Below, in pieces: positions 1 to 5,297 of a DNA stretch of 6,074 nucleotides (its first letter is position 1; every line of letters begins with the position of its first letter). Below the pieces are notes generated by a model, which made no database searches, had not been told where the DNA came from, and worked only from the letters and a program-made list of their open reading frames with translations. Made by a program: the position numbers and the translations under genes. This DNA comes from Methanobacteriota archaeon (GTDB lineage Archaea > Thermoplasmatota > Poseidoniia > Poseidoniales > Poseidoniaceae). The DNA is taken from assembly GCA_002707335.2 (NCBI GenBank), contig PAMN02000008.1, forward strand, positions 2,851 to 8,924, read 5' to 3'.

Positions 1-2
1 AC

Positions 3-608
3 GGGGTTGCTGATGACCAAGCCTTGCTTTCAAGGCTGCAAGACATGAATGCTCTTGTTCCGATGTTCAATTCTGAAGAAATTGATGAATCTCCTGCCCT
101 TTTGGATTTCGAGGAGAATTACAATGGCAATGGCGTGGGTGCTGTATTATTTGCAAACGAAGTAGATCCTGAAAATCCAGGGCTATGGGGCGCAGATGCA
201 ACCATCGAGGAGATAATGCACACAATCAATCATATCGGTCATGTTCATTTGTATCCCGATGCTTTTGGTTTAGAGCCTAATTCATCTCTGCTAACTGATG
301 CAATGGACGAAGCAAGAGGTGGTCAATTCGTTGAGCATCCTGGCGAATATCCTGAGGATGCATGGTACCATTACGACGATGTAACGTGCGAATATGATTG
401 CATGGCTATCGAATACCTCTACTGGGCTCAAGTCGCAAATATGGGCTTACTGAATGATACCGAGACTTGCGATGGTATTGATGATGAATGGCAGCCATGC
501 TCGAAGGAATTGTTGGAAAGTATGGATGCGCTAATTTACGCTCTAATTACCGACCCTCAGTATATGATACCTCAAATTGCACCTGATGGGCAATATAATC
601 CTGAGTGA
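3..608 (+). CDS. 3' end of a probable secreted protein with His cluster (possible degenerate metallopeptidase-like domain), 5' partial
   Basis: The frame is open from position 3 to the TGA at 606-608, so this is the C-terminal 201 residues of a gene that starts before the window. A TTG at 24 could be read as a start but nothing supports it. Counting from position 3, a His cluster lies at residues 73, 77, 80 and 82 in a context reading EEIMHTINHIGHVH, followed by YPDAFG, an MDEARGG segment near 101-107, an acidic AWYHYDD stretch, and four cysteines (129, 133, 156, 166) that could form two disulfides. The high Asp/Glu content and paired cysteines suggest an extracytoplasmic protein. The HxxxH spacing recalls zinc peptidases, with an EYLYW segment (about residue 137) as a conceivable further ligand, but the catalytic Glu of HExxH is Thr here, so activity is doubtful. 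The family was not recognised with certainty. The next gene lies 126 bp downstream on the same strand. Confidence 0.8.
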   Translation, partial: GVADDQALLSRLQDMNALVPMFNSEEIDESPALLDFEENYNGNGVGAVLFANEVDPENPGLWGADATIEEIMHTINHIGHVHLYPDAFGLEPNSSLLTDAMDEARGGQFVEHPGEYPEDAWYHYDDVTCEYDCMAIEYLYWAQVANMGLLNDTETCDGIDDEWQPCSKELLESMDALIYALITDPQYMIPQIAPDGQYNPE

Positions 609-734
609 ATTTATTGTATTCCCCTACAACTAATTTGCACAAGGCCAAAAGGGTCGCAAAACTTAGGTTGACAAAGAATAAAATTTCATGGAATTAATCA
701 AGAATCTAAAAGTCAATCAGTATCGTTTGCTTAC

Positions 735-1373
735 ATGAAGAGGATTCTAGTTCTGCTATTGTTAGCATTATTTTCAACTAGTGTCAGCGCTGAATCCTAC
801 ATCATAACCGGTCAGGTAACCTATTCTGACAACTCCCCAGTCGGTGCCCGAGACATCGCTATTGACTGCACTAGCGATCAGTATTATTGCTCGCAATACA
901 AAGGAATCTCCGCAATGACTGATATTAATGGGGTTTACACTATAATTCTAGAAGTGGACTCTGAGGAAAACAATACTGTTGTCTTACTATCGATTTTGGG
1001 AGAAGATTTCCCGCACACGATTGACTTAGGAGCAAAGGAGCAATCACCAGATGGTAGGATGTATCAAGACATAAAATTGGAACAAAAACCATCCACTAGC
1101 GCTATGTCTTTTGCATTGGGATGTTGTTTGCTTCTATTTGGATTGATGGGAATTTCAGTATTATTCAAGACTGGTAGAATGCTTTCTACAAAGGATGGTC
1201 GAGCATATTTTGCAGGTCACAGGCCACCTAGAACTGTAGAATGTTTGGTCTGCAACAAATCAATTGTCCAACATGAATTGGTTAAACACATGATGGTTGA
1301 ACATAACATGGAAGCGATGGAAGCTGGCGAATCCGCAGGCCTTGCCATGCGCAAAACCTGGTCAAAAGATTAG
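735..1373 (+). CDS. Type I membrane protein: signal peptide, beta-sandwich-like outer domain, one TM helix, cytoplasmic C2H2 zinc-finger-like tail
   Basis: The 212-residue product begins with a clear Sec signal peptide (MKR, then a Leu-rich core, cleavage likely after SVSA at residue 19). Residues about 20-117 are beta-rich with a GQVTYSDNSPVGARDI opening and a TDINGVYTI segment, the pattern of carboxypeptidase-regulatory / transthyretin-like domains, plus Cys45 and Cys52 that may be disulfide-bonded. A hydrophobic helix at about 124-144 is followed by basic residues (K145, R148), so the tail should be cytoplasmic. The tail carries Cys170-x2-Cys173-x11-His185-x4-His190, a C2H2 zinc-finger-like spacing, with His180 as an extra candidate ligand. 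No ribosome binding site is visible before the ATG at 735, which fits a leaderless or short-leader first gene; an AT-rich stretch at about 676-686 is the only weak TATA-like candidate. The function is unknown; a sensor-like role joining outside to inside is inference only. The stop lies 9 bp from the end of the convergent EVE gene. Confidence 0.85.
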   Translation: MKRILVLLLLALFSTSVSAESYIITGQVTYSDNSPVGARDIAIDCTSDQYYCSQYKGISAMTDINGVYTIILEVDSEENNTVVLLSILGEDFPHTIDLGAKEQSPDGRMYQDIKLEQKPSTSAMSFALGCCLLLFGLMGISVLFKTGRMLSTKDGRAYFAGHRPPRTVECLVCNKSIVQHELVKHMMVEHNMEAMEAGESAGLAMRKTWSKD

Positions 1374-1382
1374 AAGATGTCT

Positions 1383-1865
1383 CTATCTCGATGCCCACAT
1401 GTCATCAATAATTTCAGCTTCAAGGTCAGAAAGAATGTAGTTTGTTCCATTGGGCTGACGAATAATCAATGAAGAGGATAGAATTTCACTTGATAAAAAT
1501 TCACTCCTTTCAATCATTGACTCATCGTTTTCACAGAATTCTAATATTTCTAACCGAACCCTGTCTTCTCTTGTATTGTCTGCGTTAGGGTCTACCCAAT
1601 ACTGTATAACTTCTGTTGGACTGAACATTGGAGTTACGACGCCCACCATCTTTGATTTAGCGATAATTCCTGCCGGATTGTTTTGATGCTCTGAGCGCCA
1701 TAGATATACAATGTCACCAGGTCGCATTTTTCGTTGATTTACCTTTACCAACCATGTCGTTTTTTCTAAATTTTTCACCGCATCATTAATTCGAAAAGTC
1801 CCAGGATTACCTTGGAATATCCAACTTGTCATAGGCTCTGCTGTTTGAATTAGTACATTAGACAT
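1383..1865 (-). CDS. EVE domain-containing protein (PUA-like fold)
   Basis: This 160-residue protein is essentially one EVE domain. Visible hallmarks are SWIFQGNPGTFRI (14-26), a Trp at 38 (TTWLV), the RPGDIVYLW segment (48-56), AGIIAK (65-70), the RVRLEI strand (102-107) and the closing RQPNGTNYILSDLEAE (136-151). EVE domains are related to YTH and PUA folds and are known or proposed to bind modified bases in DNA or RNA; some are fused to McrB-type restriction enzymes, while stand-alone copies are common in bacteria and archaea. No nuclease or partner domain is fused here and no restriction gene is in view, so the target of binding is unknown. The start at 1865 was kept because it is the first ATG in frame; Met12, just before the conserved Trp, is an alternative. 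No clear ribosome binding site precedes either. It is divergent from the reductase gene (50-bp gap) and convergent with the zinc-finger membrane protein. Confidence 0.9.
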   Translation of the reverse strand: MSNVLIQTAEPMTSWIFQGNPGTFRINDAVKNLEKTTWLVKVNQRKMRPGDIVYLWRSEHQNNPAGIIAKSKMVGVVTPMFSPTEVIQYWVDPNADNTREDRVRLEILEFCENDESMIERSEFLSSEILSSSLIIRQPNGTNYILSDLEAEIIDDMWASR

Positions 1866-1909
1866 TTGTCAGATAATTACGATGGATTCATCAAGTGTGA
1901 ACTATTGCG

Positions 1910-1919
1910 AGATATATGC
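1910..1919 (-). promoter_or_regulatory. Possible TATA box for the EVE gene, overlapping the reductase start codon
   Basis: Read on the minus strand this is GCATATATCT, the best TATA-like element in the 50-bp divergent gap. An archaeal start site about 25 nt downstream would fall near 1888 and give a leader of roughly 20-25 nt before the EVE ATG at 1865. The element covers the ATG of the plus-strand reductase (1916-1918). AT-rich matches occur by chance, so this is tentative. Confidence 0.3.
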
Positions 1920-2749
1920 GTATTAGTCACAATACATCAGAAGGAGAATTATACGTTCACGAAGTTCCTCAATTTGGACTAGGAGTATTCCTAATGTCTG
2001 AAGGGGGAGAATGTAAAAATTCAGTTCTAACGGCTCTAGAATGCGGTTATACTCACATAGATACAGCAAGGGCATACAATAACGAGCAAGAAGTTGGTCA
2101 AGCACTCAAAGAAGCAGGAGTAGACCGAGAATCGGTATTCATTACAACAAAACTCCGAAGAACACACGCAACAGGGTATGTAGACACAATCGAGCATTGC
2201 AAGAAGTCTCTCGAACTTCTAGACACAGATTATATCGATCTTTACCTTGTTCACGCACCACCAGAAAACCCTGAACACAGGATACCTGTGTGGAAAGGAA
2301 TGGAATACTGTTTGGAACAAGGATGGGTAAAATCGATTGGTGTATCAAATTACGGAATCGCACATCTTGAAGCGATGAAAGAATATGCAACATATCTTCC
2401 TTCCGTCAATCAAGTTGAATTTAATCCCTGGTTGCAAAGACCAAATTTGATGGCAGCTACTGCAGATGTCGGTGCTAAAGTGATGGCATATTCTCCACTT
2501 GCTAGAGGTCACAAAGTAGACGACCCTGAATTGGCAGCGATTGCAGAAAGAATTGGCTGCACGCCCGCACAGGTAGCGATTAAATTCTGTTATGATAGTG
2601 GATGTATAACAATTCCAAAGTCGAGTAATCCAGACAGGATTAGAGAAAACCTTGCCTCTCTTGATGTTGATATATCAGGAGAAATGGATGCAATAAAGGC
2701 AATGGAATGTGGATATATCTCTGGATGGGACCCCACCACAGAAGATTGA
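1916..2749 (+). CDS. Aldo/keto reductase family oxidoreductase (NAD(P)H-dependent)
   Basis: The 277-residue product matches the usual length of the 2,5-diketo-gluconate reductase / aldose reductase type of aldo/keto reductase, a cytosolic (beta/alpha)8 barrel that reduces carbonyls with NAD(P)H. The catalytic tetrad is complete: Asp49 and Tyr54 in HIDTARAYNNEQEVG, Lys79 in ITTKL and His113 in LYLVHAP. Cofactor-site segments are also present: GVSNYG (142-147), Gln166 in VNQVEFNPW, AYSPLARG (191-198) and IPKSSNPDRIREN (233-245), whose Lys-Ser and Arg usually contact the NADP 2'-phosphate. Substrate cannot be predicted; the C-terminal loop that sets specificity is short. The ATG at 1916 is the only reasonable start, since an in-frame TGA lies at 1898-1900. 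No ribosome binding site precedes it, consistent with a leaderless first gene. It is followed after 10 bp by a cupin gene, probably in one operon. There is no sign of damage to the frame. Confidence 0.96.
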   Translation: MRISHNTSEGELYVHEVPQFGLGVFLMSEGGECKNSVLTALECGYTHIDTARAYNNEQEVGQALKEAGVDRESVFITTKLRRTHATGYVDTIEHCKKSLELLDTDYIDLYLVHAPPENPEHRIPVWKGMEYCLEQGWVKSIGVSNYGIAHLEAMKEYATYLPSVNQVEFNPWLQRPNLMAATADVGAKVMAYSPLARGHKVDDPELAAIAERIGCTPAQVAIKFCYDSGCITIPKSSNPDRIRENLASLDVDISGEMDAIKAMECGYISGWDPTTED

Positions 2750-2751
2750 GG
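2748..2751 (+). promoter_or_regulatory. Ribosome binding site of the cupin gene (GAGG)
   Basis: GAGG sits 8 nt before the cupin ATG at 2760 and overlaps the reductase stop codon TGA (2747-2749). It can pair with the 3' end of archaeal 16S rRNA (CACCUCC). The overlap suggests that the cupin is translated in coupling with the reductase. Confidence 0.6.
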
Positions 2752-2759
2752 ATGATTAG

Positions 2760-3119
2760 ATGACCAAGATAAATTTTCAAGAAAAGTTAGGAAAATTTAG
2801 TGAGCACTGGACTCCAAAAGTAATCGCTGAAATGAATGATTATCAATTCAAGTTGGTAAAAATCCAGGGTGAATTTGTTTGGCATAATCATTCAAATACC
2901 GATGAAGTATTCATCGTAATTGAAGGCTCAATGAAAATAGAATTTGATGATGAGACTATACAACTCAATGAAGGAGAAATGTATGTTGTTCCCAAAGGAG
3001 TACAACACAAACCGTTTGCAGATGAGGAATGTAAGGTTCTACTTGTAGAGCCGAAAGGTGTTGTTAACACAGGTGAATCTGACAGCAAATTAACCGCCGA
3101 TAATGACGTTTGGATTTGA
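2760..3119 (+). CDS. Single-domain cupin protein (cupin_2 type)
   Basis: The 119-residue product is one small beta-barrel cupin. Motif 1 spans Gly37 to Gly56 with His42-x-His44 and Glu49; motif 2 spans Gly72 to His83 with Pro78, Gly80 and His83. His42, His44, Glu49 and His83 are the standard four ligands for a divalent metal, so the site looks functional. The family includes small-molecule isomerases, dioxygenases and ligand sensors, and the sequence does not choose between them. The C-terminal tail after the barrel (about 101-119) is short, ending in DNDVWI, and resembles that of widely distributed uncharacterised cupins. It starts 10 bp after the aldo/keto reductase gene with its own GAGG site, so the two are probably co-expressed and may act on the same or related metabolite (inference). 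It converges on the minus-strand membrane gene with a 20-bp gap that shows no clear terminator. Confidence 0.93.
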   Translation: MTKINFQEKLGKFSEHWTPKVIAEMNDYQFKLVKIQGEFVWHNHSNTDEVFIVIEGSMKIEFDDETIQLNEGEMYVVPKGVQHKPFADEECKVLLVEPKGVVNTGESDSKLTADNDVWI

Positions 3120-3139
3120 GATATAATCACTAATTAATA

Positions 3140-4036
3140 TCAATTCGAAAATGACATTTTATTCGATATGTTTCGAAATGAGGAGATAACCCCTCGGATG
3201 AAACCACTGAGTAAGAACGCACACAAAGCAAGAGTCATTGCCCAGCCCCAAATGTTTGTTATCGCTCTCATCTCACCATCTGTAAGCATCAATGAGAGAA
3301 TAGTTGCAAGTCCAACTCCAATTGATGTCTTTGCTCTATTTTTCATATCCATTGAAAGAATAGTTCCTACTTTGGATTGGCTTGTGAGTAAAAACATAGT
3401 CCAAATTGCAGTGCCAATTGGCCAAACAATAGCTTTAGATCCTAATCCGCTAAATGTGATGTTGTTTTGTTCTAATTGGAAACTGGTAACGATCAACACA
3501 ATAGCCCAAACTACCGAAAAACCGAGCGTAATCAAAATCTGATTTATCGACTTATTTACTTCACCAGACAATCCATTTTCTCCGATTTTTTTAGGTTCTT
3601 CATCAGGAGATTCTATGTCACTTTCTTCGGTTTTCCCTACATTGATTTTGTCATCTTCTACTAATGATTCTAATCGATTAACTTCTTTTTCTAGCGTCTC
3701 GATTTTAGTAAGTAATTCCTGATGTTCAGTCACAGGAAGAGAGACCATTTTTGGGAGTTTCTCATCATTCACTATAATTTGTTTATACTTCTCATCTTCT
3801 TTTAGTGATTCAATAAATTCAGTTTTCTGTTTCTTGCGAGTTTCAATCATCTGCTCCTTTTTTTCAGCAATTTTGCCACCCATTTCAGAAGCAAATCTTG
3901 CTGCTGAATCCATCGCTATCTTTGAATTTTCAGCAACGACTTTGCTTGTTTTTACTGCTCCAGATTTGATATTCTCAAATGACTGATCAAATTTTGATTT
4001 CACATTATTTTTTTCTGTGAAATCTTCATCCGACAT
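3140..4036 (-). CDS. Membrane protein with N-terminal amphipathic/coiled-coil region and four C-terminal TM helices, unknown function
   Basis: No family was recognised for this 298-residue protein. Residues 1-80 are charged and helical, rich in Lys/Glu with Ala/Ser spaced for an amphipathic helix (KTSKVVAENSKIAMDSAARF). Residues about 104-128 form a short coiled coil with Leu/Ile at heptad positions (LLTKIETLEKEVNRLESL), followed by an acidic, disordered linker (about 129-160). Four hydrophobic helices follow at about 166-186, 200-218, 236-252 and 261-283. There is no signal peptide, so the long N-terminal part should be cytoplasmic and could bind partners or lie along the membrane (inference). 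The ATG at 4036 is supported by a GGTGAT site 5 nt upstream. It is the last gene of the minus-strand four-gene array, 13 bp after its neighbour. Confidence 0.85.
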   Translation of the reverse strand: MSDEDFTEKNNVKSKFDQSFENIKSGAVKTSKVVAENSKIAMDSAARFASEMGGKIAEKKEQMIETRKKQKTEFIESLKEDEKYKQIIVNDEKLPKMVSLPVTEHQELLTKIETLEKEVNRLESLVEDDKINVGKTEESDIESPDEEPKKIGENGLSGEVNKSINQILITLGFSVVWAIVLIVTSFQLEQNNITFSGLGSKAIVWPIGTAIWTMFLLTSQSKVGTILSMDMKNRAKTSIGVGLATILSLMLTDGEMRAITNIWGWAMTLALCAFLLSGFIRGVISSFRNISNKMSFSN

Positions 4037-4041
4037 TCCAA

Positions 4042-4047
4042 ATCACC
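4042..4047 (-). promoter_or_regulatory. Ribosome binding site (GGTGAT) of the coiled-coil membrane protein gene
   Basis: On the minus strand GGTGAT lies 5 nt before the ATG at 4036 and 2 nt after the stop of the preceding gene. It matches the complement of the archaeal 16S rRNA tail (AUCACC). This fixes the start and suggests coupled translation. Confidence 0.7.
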
Positions 4048-4049
4048 AT

Positions 4050-4751
4050 CTATTCACACCAACTAGGCGTTTTTGAGATATATTCACTTGCATCCTCGGA
4101 ATAAGAATTTGAGTCTTTGATTAAGAGAATGCATGAATTTTCAACCTCTGATGTTTCATCTTGGCCATCAATTGTCAGTTCGGTCCATTTTAGCCAAATA
4201 GCGTCCTCATCACTGGAAAATCCTTGCTTTAGTACCTGAACAACTTCAACAGAATCGTCACCAGTCCCAATTGTTGATTTTATTGTCAACATATCCCCAT
4301 CGATTTCCCATGTAGCATCATTCCCAGTTCCATCTTCAAATGTACCGTCCATATTGAAAGTGAATACCTGGCCATCGGATTTAGTCCAAGAACCTTCTAA
4401 TGGATGAGTTGATGCAGGTATTTGTAGAACCATGTAGATTACTAACAGGCCAACTAAAATCCCGCAAATCGAGTAGACGATTTTTTTGTTATCTTTGAGC
4501 ATGATTTTGGAATTATCAAACAATACACCAGCCTTGAAAATTATTTTATCGAGATTGAATGACATTTCCGGACTTTCTTCGGAATTAATTTTCTCAGACG
4601 GGATGTATTCGAAACCAGGCGGAGGGGCAGGATCTGGTTTTCTACCATCTAGAGAGAAATCAGGAAAATATCTCATTGTGTGTTCGAGCGCTTCTTCTTC
4701 AGAATAGCCTTGTTCGATAAGATCTTCATGGTAGGAGATCGCTTCTGACAT
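4050..4751 (-). CDS. Single-pass membrane protein with N-terminal helical motif and lipocalin-like outer domain, unknown function
   Basis: The 233-residue product has three parts. Residues about 1-30 form a short helical module (LIEQGYSEEEALEHTMRYFP) that resembles UBA-like three-helix motifs in look but was not assigned to a family. A Pro-rich linker (PDPAPPPGFEYIP, 39-51) follows. One membrane helix lies at about 91-111, after a basic KDNKK stretch, which puts the N-terminus inside and residues 112-233 outside. The outer part begins LEGSWTKSDGQVFTFNMDGT and continues with TWEIDGDMLTI, the W-x-F-DGT-W-L pattern of small lipocalin-like beta-barrel domains found in many secreted proteins. Cys207 and Cys232 could form a disulfide. 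The ATG at 4751 has a GAGGTGA site 4 nt upstream. It lies 19 bp after the four-helix protein gene and 13 bp before the coiled-coil gene. The role is unknown; ligand binding or a structural role outside the membrane is inference. Confidence 0.85.
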   Translation of the reverse strand: MSEAISYHEDLIEQGYSEEEALEHTMRYFPDFSLDGRKPDPAPPPGFEYIPSEKINSEESPEMSFNLDKIIFKAGVLFDNSKIMLKDNKKIVYSICGILVGLLVIYMVLQIPASTHPLEGSWTKSDGQVFTFNMDGTFEDGTGNDATWEIDGDMLTIKSTIGTGDDSVEVVQVLKQGFSSDEDAIWLKWTELTIDGQDETSEVENSCILLIKDSNSYSEDASEYISKTPSWCE

Positions 4752-4755
4752 AGTT

Positions 4756-4762
4756 TCACCTC
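4756..4762 (-). promoter_or_regulatory. Ribosome binding site (GAGGTGA) of the lipocalin-like membrane protein gene
   Basis: A seven-base match to the archaeal Shine-Dalgarno consensus (complement of UCACCUC) lies 4 nt before the ATG at 4751, in the 19-bp gap after the preceding gene. It is the strongest such site in the window and one of the hints that the DNA is archaeal. Confidence 0.8.
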
Positions 4763-4770
4763 AAAATACC

Positions 4771-5295
4771 TCAAGAATCGCTAGATAGTTCATTCAATTG
4801 CATGATTTCATCTAGTGAGTCATCATCCTCATTGGAGTCATTATCTTCCTTTGTGGAAACTTCCTCGTGTTCCATGTTCCAATTCAAGAAACCGCTCAGT
4901 CCAAGCATCCCCCATAGTAGTAGAGGTGGAGCCAGTTCAACATTGAGAGAAATACTGTATATGAACGGTGGAGTCAATTCCGCTTCAATTTGAAAGCCTC
5001 CACCTTCAGCTAGCATTTGTACCAGTATGATCCACAAGAAAACACTAGTTCCCAAGAAGGCAGTCATTCTAGCCAGAGATTTACCATTACTGAATAGGTA
5101 AATGCTCAACAACATTACTGCTGTTACTAGTCCATATGACGCTGCGCTAAATTCATTCGAACCGTATGTGGTCTGATACATTGGAACTAGTGCTCCAAAC
5201 AGTGTGTGTGGAATTGCGACAATCAATAACCAAATATTTGGATTCAATAAACTCTTCAAATCAGTCTTCAAAATTCGTTCAATCTTATCACCCAT
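4771..5295 (-). CDS. Four-helix integral membrane protein with acidic cytoplasmic tail, unknown function
   Basis: The 174-residue protein has a short charged N-terminus (MGDKIERILKTDLK) and four hydrophobic helices at about 19-40, 50-69, 75-96 and 117-138. The tail from about 141 is very acidic (EDNDSNEDDDSLDEIMQ). With no signal peptide and basic residues before the first helix, both ends are predicted to be inside. Pro-containing helix borders (AIPH, ALVPMYQ, LAPPLLLWG) are visible but no catalytic or transport motif was seen, and no family was recognised. The ATG at 5295 has a GGAGG site 7 nt upstream, located inside the end of the preceding repeat-protein gene, whose stop is only 2 bp away. 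This makes co-transcription and coupled translation with the surface repeat protein very likely, so it could be a membrane partner of that protein (inference). Confidence 0.87.
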   Translation of the reverse strand: MGDKIERILKTDLKSLLNPNIWLLIVAIPHTLFGALVPMYQTTYGSNEFSAASYGLVTAVMLLSIYLFSNGKSLARMTAFLGTSVFLWIILVQMLAEGGGFQIEAELTPPFIYSISLNVELAPPLLLWGMLGLSGFLNWNMEHEEVSTKEDNDSNEDDDSLDEIMQLNELSSDS

Positions 5296-5297
5296 GC

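Noticed and set aside
24..26. TTG as the start codon of the first gene
   Set aside because: The frame is open to the window edge and no ribosome binding site precedes the TTG, so the gene most likely begins upstream.
609..734. Possible small RNA or terminator between the first two genes
   Set aside because: No stable hairpin or T-rich tract of useful length was seen; only a weak AT-rich stretch near 676-686.
1923..2393. Two minus-strand open frames within the aldo/keto reductase gene
   Set aside because: The plus strand encodes a complete, motif-rich reductase over this range; the opposite frames show no family features.
3168..3664. Two overlapping plus-strand open frames opposite the coiled-coil membrane gene
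   Set aside because: They lie antisense inside a well supported gene with a strong ribosome binding site, and their translations show no domain.
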